This document shows, piece after piece, positions 34,340 through 43,173 of a DNA stretch of 64,000 nucleotides. Origin of the DNA: Kribbella capetownensis (lineage in GTDB: Bacteria > Actinomycetota > Actinomycetes > Propionibacteriales > Kribbellaceae); the NCBI RefSeq assembly GCF_004331485.1, contig NZ_SJKD01000006.1:372001-436000 (forward strand), in the 5' to 3' direction. Under the pieces are notes generated by a model, which worked only from the letters and a program-made list of their open reading frames with translations, searched no databases and had not been told where the DNA came from. The stretch's first letter is position 1, and each line of letters starts with the position of its first letter. Made by a program: the position numbers and the translations under genes.

Positions 34340-35580
34340 CAGCTCGGCCGCTGGTAAGCACCCTGCTCAGGCGGGGCCGGCTCCTCATGCTGAGGCGCTG
34401 CGTCAGGCAGCACCCAGTGCGGCGTCGGGGCGGGCTGCGGCCCTGCTGCCGGCACCGACCGCTGCTGGCCCGGCTGTGAGTTGTCAGCCGCGGGCGGCTG
34501 CTCGGGTGCGGGCCGCTGGTACCACGGCTCACCCTCCGGCTCGTACGACGCAGCCTCGGGCTGCCGCGGCTCCGGGGCCAGCGGCGGGTCAGACTGCCGA
34601 GGCGGCGTCGACTGCTGGGGCGGCGTCGATTGCTGAGGGGCAGGCTGACGCTCGGCCGGCGTACGCCGGGGTGGTCCGGGCTGGGACTGGGCTTCCAGGA
34701 GGGCGCGGGCCTCGGCCTGGAGGCGCTCGTACTCGTCCGCCGCCGCGTGGGAAGCGGCGGACCGTTCAGCAGCCGTCTGCTCGGCGACGACAGGCTGCTC
34801 GGCAGTCTCAGGCTCGTCGGAAGCGACAGGCTGCTGCAGAATCAGGCGCGGCGGGGCGGCCGCTGCCGGCGACACACCCTGAGCCGCAGCAGGCTGCACC
34901 TCCCCGGAAGGCTGCACCCCAGCGCCAGGACCAGCGGAAGGCTGCACGCCAGCGCCAGGACCAGCGGAGGGCCGCACCCCAGCGCCAGGACCAGCAGCGG
35001 TCTGCGGACCGCCCGAGGCCTGAGCGCCGCCGGCCATAGGCGACGCGGATCCAGGCTGCTGGCCTCCCGCGGCCGCTTGCTCCGGCGACACGACCGGGCG
35101 CGCCGGCTGCCCGGGCGATGCCGGATCCTGCTCGGAAGTCACGACAGGCTGCTCAGCCGTCACCGAGGGCTGTTCCGAGGTGTCCGACTCCGGGAAGTCG
35201 CCGCCGACCATGATCGGCTGCTGCGTCCCGGTGTCGTCGAAGTCAGCCGCGCTGTACCGGGACCGGGAGGTGAACCCCGCCCCGTCCGGAGCCTCCACGA
35301 TCGGCGCGACCGCACGCTCGAGGTCGGCGATCCGGCGGTCGCGCTCGGCGACCTCCTTCGCGACTCGCTCGAGCAGTGTGTCCACCTCGTCCATCCGGTA
35401 GCCGCGCAGTCCGACCGCGAACCGGGCCGACTCGATGTCCGCCGAGCCCAGCGCCTGCCGCGCCGGCACGGTCATGTCGGGCCGATCGTCGTACGCCGTA
35501 CTCATGGCACCCCAACGACCCGAGGCCACCACTGCGACAGCCCCGATCAACAGCACCACGATCAGCCCGAAGAACCACAT
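34339..35580 (-). CDS. Membrane-anchored DivIVA-domain protein with disordered Pro/Gln/Ala tail
   Basis: I take ATG 35580 (a GTG immediately before it is possible), giving 413 residues. An N-terminal membrane helix (about 2-21) is followed by a DivIVA-like element RFAVGLRGYRMDEVDTLLERV, which matches the conserved FxxxLRGYxxxEVD motif. The next 300 residues are low-complexity Pro/Gln/Ala/Glu, including three near-identical decapeptides with period 30 bases. The position matches Rv1209. A role in polar growth or septum scaffolding is inferred from DivIVA similarity only. Confidence 0.75.
   Translation of the reverse strand: MWFFGLIVVLLIGAVAVVASGRWGAMSTAYDDRPDMTVPARQALGSADIESARFAVGLRGYRMDEVDTLLERVAKEVAERDRRIADLERAVAPIVEAPDGAGFTSRSRYSAADFDDTGTQQPIMVGGDFPESDTSEQPSVTAEQPVVTSEQDPASPGQPARPVVSPEQAAAGGQQPGSASPMAGGAQASGGPQTAAGPGAGVRPSAGPGAGVQPSAGPGAGVQPSGEVQPAAAQGVSPAAAAPPRLILQQPVASDEPETAEQPVVAEQTAAERSAASHAAADEYERLQAEARALLEAQSQPGPPRRTPAERQPAPQQSTPPQQSTPPRQSDPPLAPEPRQPEAASYEPEGEPWYQRPAPEQPPAADNSQPGQQRSVPAAGPQPAPTPHWVLPDAAPQHEEPAPPEQGAYQRPS
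34919..35000. repeat. 30-base tandem repeat inside the DivIVA-domain gene
   Basis: CCAGCGCCAGGACCAGC recurs at 34919, 34949 and 34979, giving nearly three copies of a 30-base unit that encodes a Ser-Ala-Gly-Pro-Gly-Ala-Gly-Val-Gln-Pro decapeptide. In-frame copy changes would lengthen or shorten the tail. Confidence 0.85.
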
Positions 35581-35656
35581 CACGGGTCCGATCGTGCCAT
35601 GCCGATCCAGTCACCCGCACAATCGGCAGGGTTTCGGACGTTCCGCACGGGCCGGT

Positions 35657-36526
35657 TCAGCTCCCGTCCGAGCCGAGCCGATGCGCTTCGCGACGCTCGC
35701 GGGCCTCCGGGTTGTCCGCGTCAGCCACGTCCCGCGCGGCGGCGGCCGCGGCCTCCTCGGCGGCGGCGTCGGCCCCCTCACCGGCCTTGATGATGTAGCT
35801 GATCGCCTCGTCCACGTCGTCGGTGATGGTGAACATCTCCAGGTCGGCCGCGGAGATCTTCCCGTCCACGAGCATCGTGTCCCGCAGCCAGTCCGCCAGC
35901 CCACCCCAGTACGACGTACCGAACAGCACGACCGGGAACGACGTGACCTTCCTGGTCTGGGCCAGCGTGAGCGCCTCGAACAGCTCGTCCAGCGTGCCGA
36001 ACCCGCCCGGCATCACCACGAACCCCTGCGCGTACTTCACGAACATGGTCTTGCGGGTGAAGAAGTAGCGGAAGTTCATCCCGACGTCGACCCACTCGTT
36101 CAGGCCGTTCTCGAACGGCAGCTCGATGCCGAGCCCGACCGACACGCCGCCGGCCTCGGACGCGCCCTTGTTCGCCGCCTCCATCACACCGGGTCCACCG
36201 CCGGTGATCACCGCGTAACCGGCGCCGACCAGCTTCCGCCCGAATTCCTCGGCGGCGGCGTACATCGGGTCGTTCGGCTTGGTCCGGGCCGAGCCGAACA
36301 CGCTGATCGCGGCGCCGAGCTCGGCGAGCATGCCGAAGCCCTCGATGAACTCCGACTGGATCCGCAGTACCCGCCACGGGTCGGTGTGCACCCAGTCGGT
36401 CGGGCCGCGGCTGTCCAGCAGGCGCTGCTCCGACGTGGATTGCTGCACCTGGTTGCGGCGCATCACCACCGGCCCGCGCTGCTGGTGGCCGAGCGGGCGG
36501 TCGGGGTGGATCGAGGGTTCTGCCAT
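35657..36526 (-). CDS. LOG family protein (TIGR00730), possible cytokinin riboside phosphoribohydrolase
   Basis: This 289-residue Rossmann-fold protein has GGGPGVMEAANKGA and the signature PGGFGTLDELFE of LOG/lysine decarboxylase-like proteins. These cleave N6-modified AMP or AMP to base and ribose-5-phosphate. The N-terminal 65 residues and an Ala/Glu-rich C-terminal tail are extra relative to short LOG enzymes. This long form is common in actinobacteria and corresponds to Rv1205. The physiological substrate is uncertain. Confidence 0.85.
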   Translation of the reverse strand: MAEPSIHPDRPLGHQQRGPVVMRRNQVQQSTSEQRLLDSRGPTDWVHTDPWRVLRIQSEFIEGFGMLAELGAAISVFGSARTKPNDPMYAAAEEFGRKLVGAGYAVITGGGPGVMEAANKGASEAGGVSVGLGIELPFENGLNEWVDVGMNFRYFFTRKTMFVKYAQGFVVMPGGFGTLDELFEALTLAQTRKVTSFPVVLFGTSYWGGLADWLRDTMLVDGKISAADLEMFTITDDVDEAISYIIKAGEGADAAAEEAAAAAARDVADADNPEARERREAHRLGSDGS

Positions 36527-36551
36527 ACCCCCAGGTTAGGTCGTCAGGTAC

Positions 36552-37631
36552 TTACCAGCCTGGCGACGCGGGCTCCGTCAACCAAGTCCTCAACCTTTGT
36601 TCACACAGCTCGATCTCGGCCTCGGGCACGAACTCGTCCTGCTTGTGCGCGTACAGCGGGTCACCGGGTCCGTAGTTCACCGCCGGTACGCCGAGCAGCG
36701 TGAACCGGGCCACGTCGGTCCACCCGAACTTCGGCTTCGGCTCACCCCCGACCACCTGCAGGAACGCCGCCGCGGCCGGCCGCTCCAGCCCGGGCAGCCC
36801 GCCCGGCGCAGAGTCGGTGACAGCAAGCCCGAACCCGTCGAACACCTCCCGGAGGTGCGCCTCCGCCTCCGCCTCCGACCGGCTCGGCGCGAACCGGTAG
36901 TTGATCTCCACCGTGCACAGATCCGGTACGACGTTCCCCGCGACACCACCGCGGATCGCGACCGCGTTCAGACCCTCGCGGTACTCCAGGCCGTCGATCG
37001 GCACGCGCCGCGGCTCGTACGCCGCCAACCGGGCGAGGATCTCCCCCGCCGCGTGGATCGCGTTGCGACCCATCCAGGACCGGGCCGAATGCGCCCGCTC
37101 GCCCCGGGTGGTGACCTCGATCCGCATGGTGCCCTGGCAGCCCGCCTCGACCACCGCGTTCGACGGCTCCATCACCACCGCGAACACGCCCTCGAGGAGT
37201 TCAGGATTCGACCGGGTCAGCTTGAATAGGCCGTTCCGCTCGGCCTCGACCTCTTCACAGTCGTAGAAGACGTACGTGACGTCGCGGTTGGGCTCGGCCA
37301 GCGTCGCGGCGAGCCGGAGCCCGACCGCGACCCCGCCCTTCATGTCGCAGGCTCCGAGCCCGTGGATCAGGCCGTCGGCGCGCCGGGCCGGGAGGTTGTC
37401 GTTCAGCGGCACGGTGTCGAGGTGCCCGGCGATGACGATCCGCTCGTCCCGGCCCAGATCGGTGCGCGCGACCACGGTGTTGCCGTGCCGGAACACCTTC
37501 AGATGCGCATACGCCGACAGCGCCGCCTCGACCTCGTCCGCGAGCGCCTCCTCGGTCCCGCTGACCGAGGAGATGTTGACCAGCGCCTCGGTCAGGTCAG
37601 GGCCGGGCATGGTCAGGTCGAGCTTGTTCAT
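36552..37631 (-). CDS. dapE: Succinyl-diaminopimelate desuccinylase
   Basis: This 359-residue M20-family enzyme has the zinc ligands in GHLDTVP and ACDMKGG, the catalytic Glu pair in YDCEEVE and a further ligand in VMEPS. It hydrolyses N-succinyl-LL-diaminopimelate in lysine and peptidoglycan precursor synthesis. The partner dapD lies at 55019, about 17 kb away, whereas in mycobacteria the two are adjacent. Its ATG shares one base with the stop of the VOC gene (TGATG). Confidence 0.93.
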   Translation of the reverse strand: MNKLDLTMPGPDLTEALVNISSVSGTEEALADEVEAALSAYAHLKVFRHGNTVVARTDLGRDERIVIAGHLDTVPLNDNLPARRADGLIHGLGACDMKGGVAVGLRLAATLAEPNRDVTYVFYDCEEVEAERNGLFKLTRSNPELLEGVFAVVMEPSNAVVEAGCQGTMRIEVTTRGERAHSARSWMGRNAIHAAGEILARLAAYEPRRVPIDGLEYREGLNAVAIRGGVAGNVVPDLCTVEINYRFAPSRSEAEAEAHLREVFDGFGLAVTDSAPGGLPGLERPAAAAFLQVVGGEPKPKFGWTDVARFTLLGVPAVNYGPGDPLYAHKQDEFVPEAEIELCEQRLRTWLTEPASPGW

Positions 37632-38317
37632 CAGGCGTCCTCCGCCGGGGGTACGAACACGCAGAACTCGTTGCCCTCGGGGTCCGCGCAGACGTTCCAG
37701 CCGATGTCGTCGTCCTTGGGCCGCAGCAGTGTCGCACCCGCGTCGAGCACCGGTTGCAGCGCGGGCGCGGTGACGTCCCAGTGCACCCGGTTCTTCACCG
37801 TCTTCGGCTCCGGCACCGGCACGAACACCCAGTACGGGAACGGCAGGCCCGGCACGTTCTCCAGCCAGTTGTACGGCGTACCCGGCCGACTGCCGAAGTC
37901 ACCACCGACCACTCCGTGCCACCAGCGCGCCTGCGCCTCGGGCTCGGCTGCGTCGACGATGAGCTCCAGCACCTTGTACGCCGGGACGGTGGTGCGGACG
38001 AATCCGCAGAACTCGCCGCCCTCCGGGTCCTCCATCACGGTCCACATCTGCTCGTCACTCGCCGGCACCTGGATCGTCGCGCCCTGGCGCTCGAGGTCCC
38101 CGATCGCGCCGGCGGCGACGTCCAGATGGACGCGCTGCTTCACCGTCCGCGGCTCGTCCACCTTGTTGATCCAGATGGTCTTCTCCGGTACGTCGCCGAC
38201 CAGCACGTTCGGGTTGTCGGCCGGCGAGGTCAGCCCCAGGACGTTCCCCCAGAACGCCGTCATCGCGCTCGGGCACGTCACATCGATGCACAGGTCCTTG
38301 AAACGTGCGACGGTCAT
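37631..38317 (-). CDS. Tandem VOC (glyoxalase-like) protein
   Basis: This 228-residue protein is two glyoxalase-like VOC modules, about 1-110 and 113-228. Each contains the VKxRVHxDV and DPEGxEFC patterns. It resembles the glyoxalase_6 family of unknown function in actinobacteria. No complete metal triad can be assigned. The stop overlaps the dapE start by one base, so it is co-expressed with dapE, but a functional link is not evident. Confidence 0.78.
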   Translation of the reverse strand: MTVARFKDLCIDVTCPSAMTAFWGNVLGLTSPADNPNVLVGDVPEKTIWINKVDEPRTVKQRVHLDVAAGAIGDLERQGATIQVPASDEQMWTVMEDPEGGEFCGFVRTTVPAYKVLELIVDAAEPEAQARWWHGVVGGDFGSRPGTPYNWLENVPGLPFPYWVFVPVPEPKTVKNRVHWDVTAPALQPVLDAGATLLRPKDDDIGWNVCADPEGNEFCVFVPPAEDA

Positions 38318-38327
38318 AGCCCACAGG

Positions 38328-38912
38328 CTATCGGCCGTGCTGCTTACGGTAATGGCGGTTCACACGCTCGCGGTTCCCGCAGGACGGGGAGCACCAGGTC
38401 TGGCGCGGATCGTCCTGGAGGAAGTACTTGACGCAGCGAGCAGCCGGGCAGGCCCGGAGCCGGGCGCGGTCCGGGCTGGCCAGGAAGTCGATCGCGGAAC
38501 GGCCCACCGCGCCGACCAGCAGCGCGACCGGATCGTCGGTCCGCCCAGCCCATCGGGTGATCGGTACGCCGTCCTCGGGCCAGTCCAACTGGGTTGTCCC
38601 GAGCCGGTCGGAAGCGCGGTTCACCATGCGCAGTGCTGCCGCCGCATTCATGAGCCGATCCGCATCCGCCGTACTGGGAGGTCGGGGTGCGACGGCTCGG
38701 GCGAAGAGTGCTCGTACGGCGCTGCGGATCCGGACGAGGTCGTCCCGCGAGTCGTCGGCGCCCTCGAACGGACGGCCGAGCACCGCCGCGACGAGATCCT
38801 CGTGCTGCTCGACCCAGGCGTCTGTGTCGGCGGGCGTCGCGAGAAGGTCCGCGACACCGCCGTTGCCGTCGTGCCGAATCGTCGCCGCGAGAGCGAAAGC
38901 CAGCGTGCTCAC
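38328..38912 (-). CDS. CGNR zinc-finger transcriptional regulator (2)
   Basis: This 194-residue protein (GTG start) has an ABATE-type N-terminal domain and a C-terminal CGNR finger, CPAARC...WCSPSCGNRERVNRHY, with an intact CGNR tetrapeptide. It is divergent from the pyridoxamine-oxidase-like gene, and the spacer carries TAACG words like those at the first CGNR gene. It ends ten bases before the VOC gene and may be co-transcribed with the VOC-dapE pair. Confidence 0.87.
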   Translation of the reverse strand: MSTLAFALAATIRHDGNGGVADLLATPADTDAWVEQHEDLVAAVLGRPFEGADDSRDDLVRIRSAVRALFARAVAPRPPSTADADRLMNAAAALRMVNRASDRLGTTQLDWPEDGVPITRWAGRTDDPVALLVGAVGRSAIDFLASPDRARLRACPAARCVKYFLQDDPRQTWCSPSCGNRERVNRHYRKQHGR

Positions 38913-38922
38913 GGTCGTAGTC

Positions 38923-38997
38923 TAACGGGATATCGGGTTGCTGCCATGTGAGTGACTGCTCTAGGGTCACTAACGCGACAGGCCGCACCTACCGTTA
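38923..38997. promoter_or_regulatory. CTAACG repeats between CGNR regulator and flavoprotein gene
   Basis: CTAACG at 38922-38927 and 38970-38975, and its inverse CGTTAG at 38993-38998, occur in the 93-base divergent spacer. They resemble the GTAACG words at the other CGNR promoter. A -10-like TAGGGT also lies here. Likely CGNR operators, by position. Confidence 0.5.
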
Positions 38998-39005
38998 GGC
39001 ATTCG

Positions 39006-39665
39006 ATGACCGACCTCCGCACCAGACTGCGCGCAGTCCCGACGTTGACCGGTACTCCGCCGGCGTTCGATCCGGCTCGTACGCCGCAGACACCGCATCC
39101 ACTGTTCGTCGAGTGGCTGCTCGCCGCGGTCGACCAGCAGATCCCGGAGCCTTGTGCCGCGACGCTGTCGACAGTGCGCGCCGACGGGCGTCCGAACGCG
39201 CGGGTCCTGATCCTCAAGGACGTCACCGACGACGGGTGGCAGTTCGCCTCGTCGGCGACCAGCCCGAAGGGCGAGGAGCTCGCGGGCACGCCGTACGCCG
39301 CTCTGACGTTCTACTGGATCCCGCTCGGGCGCCAGGTCCGCGTGTCGGGGACGGTCGAGGCCGCGGATCCGGAGGACTCGGCGCGGGACTTCATGTCTCG
39401 TCCGGTGCCTGCCCGCGCCGAGACGCTGGCTGGGCGGCAGAGCGACGTACTAGATGATCCGGCCGAGGTCGAGGCGGCGGTTGCGGAGCAGGTCGAGCGG
39501 TTGAACGCCGAGCCTGGTGTGGTCGCTGCGAACTGGACTCTCTACACGCTGCGGGCCGATGAGGTGGAGTTCTGGCAGGCGGATCCGGACCGACGGCATC
39601 TCCGCCTGCGCTACCGGCTCAGCGACCCGACTCTTCCCTGGACCAAGGAGCGCTTGTGGCCCTGA
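39006..39665 (+). CDS. Pyridoxamine-5'-phosphate oxidase family flavoprotein
   Basis: This 219-residue protein (ATG 39006) has the split-barrel FMN fold and the PNPOx motifs: ATLSTVRADGRPNARVLILKD, a YWIPLGRQVRVSGTVE strand and the C-terminal dimer region ending RLRYRLSDPTLPWTKERLWP (shortened here). Length and ending match PdxH, which makes pyridoxal phosphate. Some substrate residues look altered, so a related FMN enzyme is possible. The downstream gene overlaps its last ten bases. Confidence 0.75.
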   Translation: MTDLRTRLRAVPTLTGTPPAFDPARTPQTPHPLFVEWLLAAVDQQIPEPCAATLSTVRADGRPNARVLILKDVTDDGWQFASSATSPKGEELAGTPYAALTFYWIPLGRQVRVSGTVEAADPEDSARDFMSRPVPARAETLAGRQSDVLDDPAEVEAAVAEQVERLNAEPGVVAANWTLYTLRADEVEFWQADPDRRHLRLRYRLSDPTLPWTKERLWP

Positions 39666-40324
39666 ACGACGTCAAGACAGCAGTCACGCAACTGACGGCG
39701 CTGGTGACGGACCTGGACGACGAAACCGCCCGCGGCGCGTCCGTCCTGCCCGGCTGGTCCCGCGGTCACGTGATCACCCACATCGCGAACTTCTCCGCGG
39801 CGATGACGCGGCAGGTCGAGGAAGCCCTCCAGGGTCGCCTGGTCGAGTTCTACGACGGCGGCCGCCCAGCCCGAGAGGCCGCTATCGAAGCCGGCGCACA
39901 CCGCCCCGCCGCCGAACTCAAGTCGCATCTGGCTGCCGCAACAACCGCCCTACTCGCCACCTGGGACAAGGTCGGCCCGGATGACTGGCAACGCCCCATC
40001 ACCCACCGGGACAGCAACATCGCCGCCGCCGTCAACACCACCTGGCGCGAACTGACCATCCACACCACCGACCTCAACCTGGGCGTCACCCCTGCCACCT
40101 GGCCGCCCGCCTTCTGCCTCCACCTCCTGAACTTCCTCCGCCCCCGCACCCCCGAAGGGATCCACCTGACCCTCCAACCAACCGACGCCCCCACCTGGGA
40201 GAACGGCACCGGCACCCCCGTCACCCTCACCGGCCCCCTCCCCGCTCTCACCGCCTGGTACGCCGGCCGCATCCCCACCGACCCAATCCACGGCCCGATC
40301 CCGGACCTACTCCCCTGGCCCTGA
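39656..40324 (+). CDS. Maleylpyruvate isomerase family mycothiol-dependent enzyme
   Basis: This 222-residue protein has the DinB-like four-helix N-terminal domain with the metal-binding His in PGWSRGHVITHIANFS and Glu/His in TWRELTIHTTDL. It ends in an SCP2-like C-terminal region. This family uses mycothiol for isomerisation or transfer. GTG 39656 has AAGGAG upstream inside the previous gene, with which it overlaps by ten bases. The final 180 bases are C-rich and G-poor. The stop is four bases from the convergent DUF4185 gene. Confidence 0.82.
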   Translation: MALNDVKTAVTQLTALVTDLDDETARGASVLPGWSRGHVITHIANFSAAMTRQVEEALQGRLVEFYDGGRPAREAAIEAGAHRPAAELKSHLAAATTALLATWDKVGPDDWQRPITHRDSNIAAAVNTTWRELTIHTTDLNLGVTPATWPPAFCLHLLNFLRPRTPEGIHLTLQPTDAPTWENGTGTPVTLTGPLPALTAWYAGRIPTDPIHGPIPDLLPWP

Positions 40325-40328
40325 AACG

Positions 40329-42365
40329 TCAGCCGACTGTGAAGTCGTCTACCTGGATGAAGGTGTCTACGCCGGGGGCGTTGAAGCCTGCGTAGACGGT
40401 TAGTTCGTGGACTGCTTCGGGGACCTTGACCGTTACCTCGTGGTGGACGTAGCCGGTGCCGGCACCGAAGGTCGTTGAGGCCAGGTCTTGGGTGCCGTTG
40501 CGGACTCCGAAGCGGCCTTGGTCAGCGGGCAGATTGGCGGACGCGTTGACCCAGGAGCCGAAGGTGTAGGTGGTGCCTGGGGTGACGGGGATGGTCTGAT
40601 AGAGCGCGCTGAAACCGGTGCAGGTGCAGCGGATCCAGCCGTTGTTCGCGCCGGAGTGGGCGAAACCGAGTCCACGGTCGACACCGTTGGCCGCCGTACC
40701 CTCGAAGAGCCACGCCGGCTTCCCGCCGCCGGTTCCTTCGAACCCACCGTCAGCGAGTTGAGCGACGTACCTGACTGCCAACTCCGCCACGGACGTGAAG
40801 CTCCGCGTCCCGCCCGGCAGTCCGATCACCCGCACTCCGTCCGTCTCCTGCGCAGGGAACGTGATCGTGTACGCTGTGTTCGCGCCGGCCGAGACATCGC
40901 CCGGGTACGCCGGTGACACGGTCTGCGCACCGACCTCGACCCACTGACCATCCCGACGAACCTGCACCCGCGGCCGGCCCGTGAAGAACCCACCCTGCGC
41001 CGACACCGCGCCCGAAGTGAACTCCACATTGTTGACCTTGTGGCGAGACGGCCACTGGTAACCCCACCACGACGCACCCTTCACCTCGTCGTCGAAGTCG
41101 GTCTCACTCCCGGTCGTCGCACCGTCGTTCATCAACGCCAGACTGCCCGACTGCGTCGACTTCGAGATCGCGACCGCACCAGTAGCCGGCGCCGCCAGGT
41201 TCTCAGGTCCGGGCAGATTGTCAGCCGGCTCATCGGAGGACGGCGTCAAGACCAGCTTGCGCAGGTTGAAGTTGTAGACCGACGTCCCGATCCCGCCACC
41301 ACCGCACGGGCAGACATTCGCCTGGATGTACATCGTCTTGCCGTCCGGCTGGACGAACTTCGACGGGATCGTCACGCCGTACCCGCCGTACTTCGAGGTC
41401 GACCACGGATACCCGCCGAAGTCCTTGCTCATGAAGTGCTTCCACGGACCCCACGGCGTCGGCGACTCGTAGAACTCGAACGTGTACTCCGTCCAGGACG
41501 TGTACACGTACCGCTTCTGCTGAGCCAGGTACGTGACCCCGCCCTGACTGATCACACTCAGGTTCGACGCGTTCGTCCCGTACGTCTGCGCGTACAGCCG
41601 TCGCTGATCCGTCAGCACCGGCTTGCGATCCGCGATCTTCGCCGACCATCCGGATCCGGTGTAGAACTTCCACGCACCCCGGTCCTGGACCTTCCCGCGA
41701 GGAACCCGCGCCAGGAAGACACTCTGCGGATCCGCGACCGTGTCGTCGAACGAGTCCCGCCAGTTCCCGTCCAGCCCATAGGCATAGACGTACCCGTCCG
41801 GCGCGAGCGCACCGCCCTTGCCGAAGTCCGCGAACCAGATCGTCGTGAACACATGGTCGTCGAACATCGGCTTGCTCTTGTCCCACGTCCACGTCCGCCC
41901 GTGGTCGGTCGACTTCAGGATCGTCGCGGCCGGTACGTCGTTGAAGTCCAGCGCGAGGTCCTGGACGGCCAGGTACATCGTGTCCCCGACGCACACCATC
42001 CCGGTGGGTTTGCGGTTGTACCCGGCACCGCTCCAGATCGATCCGACCTGGTCGCCCTTCGAGATCGTTGCCCCGGACAAGCTCCCGGGCGTCCCGTTGA
42101 TCTCGCTGACAGCGATGTCGGCGAAGTCCTGGTCCAGGCTGAAGCCCTTGCCGTCGCCGTTGGCGGCGTACAGCTTGTCGTTGCCGGCCCAGCAGGACGG
42201 CCACAGGTCGCCGTCGCTCGGGCTGGGTGTCCCCTTCGACTCCACCTGTGCCGTGCCGATCGCGGTCGACGTAGTGGTGGCCGGTGGGGAGCCGGAGGAT
42301 TGGGTGAGCAGTGTCGCCGTTGCGAAGACCAGCGGCAGGACAGCAAGCAGAGCCCCACGCTTCAT
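40329..42365 (-). CDS. Secreted DUF4185 (GH183-like) glycan-active protein with carbohydrate-binding end
   Basis: This 678-residue exported protein has a signal peptide (about 1-28). A beta-propeller-like domain (50-375) contains repeated STDHGRTW-type and ESPTPWGPW motifs of DUF4185. A discoidin-like stretch follows (380-535), then a C-terminal CBM/CenC-like beta-sandwich (540-678). As I recall, DUF4185 enzymes have been assigned to GH183, endo-D-arabinanases. The gene ends an operon with the sugar ABC importer, consistent with external polymer cleavage. ATG 42365 has AAGGAA. Catalytic residues cannot be confirmed by eye. Confidence 0.62.
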   Translation of the reverse strand: MKRGALLAVLPLVFATATLLTQSSGSPPATTTSTAIGTAQVESKGTPSPSDGDLWPSCWAGNDKLYAANGDGKGFSLDQDFADIAVSEINGTPGSLSGATISKGDQVGSIWSGAGYNRKPTGMVCVGDTMYLAVQDLALDFNDVPAATILKSTDHGRTWTWDKSKPMFDDHVFTTIWFADFGKGGALAPDGYVYAYGLDGNWRDSFDDTVADPQSVFLARVPRGKVQDRGAWKFYTGSGWSAKIADRKPVLTDQRRLYAQTYGTNASNLSVISQGGVTYLAQQKRYVYTSWTEYTFEFYESPTPWGPWKHFMSKDFGGYPWSTSKYGGYGVTIPSKFVQPDGKTMYIQANVCPCGGGGIGTSVYNFNLRKLVLTPSSDEPADNLPGPENLAAPATGAVAISKSTQSGSLALMNDGATTGSETDFDDEVKGASWWGYQWPSRHKVNNVEFTSGAVSAQGGFFTGRPRVQVRRDGQWVEVGAQTVSPAYPGDVSAGANTAYTITFPAQETDGVRVIGLPGGTRSFTSVAELAVRYVAQLADGGFEGTGGGKPAWLFEGTAANGVDRGLGFAHSGANNGWIRCTCTGFSALYQTIPVTPGTTYTFGSWVNASANLPADQGRFGVRNGTQDLASTTFGAGTGYVHHEVTVKVPEAVHELTVYAGFNAPGVDTFIQVDDFTVG

Positions 42366-42375
42366 GAGCGTTCCT

Positions 42376-43173
42376 TTACTTGAGGCCGGTCGTCTTCATC
42401 GCGTCGACCAGGCGTTTCTGGCCCGCGACGAACACCACGACCGTCGGGATGGCCGCGATCACGGCGGCCGCGAGAATGAGGTTCCAGGCCGAGGCGTACT
42501 GCCCCTGCATCCCGGACACGCCGAGCTGGATCACCCGCAGGTCCGGGTTCCTGGTGATGGTCAGCGGCCACAGGAACGCGTTCCAGTTGGCCAGGAAGAA
42601 CAGCACCGACAGCGACGCCAGCACGGGTCGGCTGAGCGGCAGGATGACACTCCAGTACCGCCGCCAGTAGCCGCACCCGTCCAGGTCGGCCGCCTCCTCC
42701 AGCTCCCGCGGGATGTTCAGGTAGTACTGCCGGAGCAGGAAGATGCCGAAGGCATGGAAGATGCTGGGCACGATCAGGCCGGCGTAGCTGTCCAGCAGGC
42801 CGAGTTGCTTGGCCACCAGGAACAGCGGCACCAGGATCACCGGCAGCGACACCAGCAGCGTCGACATGATGCCGGAGAAGATGATCCCGCGTCCCGGGAA
42901 CCGCAGCCGGGCCAGCGCGTACGCCGCCATCGAGTGAAAGAACAACGCGACCACGGTGACGACCACCGACACGATCGCACTGTTCAGCATGAACCGCGGC
43001 ATCGGGATCTTCAGCAGCACGTACTGCAGGTTGTCCAGCGTCCAGGTGGTCGGCCAGCCGAAGTTGAAGACGTCCTCGGCGGGTTTGAGCGCGCTGATCG
43101 CGATCCACAGCAGCGGCAGTACGGCGATGATCGCCAGTACGTGCGCCAGGATGGGCAGGAATCTAATCCTCAT
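42376..43173 (-). CDS. Carbohydrate ABC transporter permease (MalG type)
   Basis: This 265-residue protein has six hydrophobic helices and the EAA coupling motif EEAADLDGCGYWRRYW (about 158-173), the signature of the second permease of CUT1 sugar importers. It overlaps the MalF-type gene by 11 bases. No ATPase gene accompanies the operon, as is usual in actinobacteria where one multi-purpose ATPase (MsiK) serves several importers. Confidence 0.92.
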   Translation of the reverse strand: MRIRFLPILAHVLAIIAVLPLLWIAISALKPAEDVFNFGWPTTWTLDNLQYVLLKIPMPRFMLNSAIVSVVVTVVALFFHSMAAYALARLRFPGRGIIFSGIMSTLLVSLPVILVPLFLVAKQLGLLDSYAGLIVPSIFHAFGIFLLRQYYLNIPRELEEAADLDGCGYWRRYWSVILPLSRPVLASLSVLFFLANWNAFLWPLTITRNPDLRVIQLGVSGMQGQYASAWNLILAAAVIAAIPTVVVFVAGQKRLVDAMKTTGLK

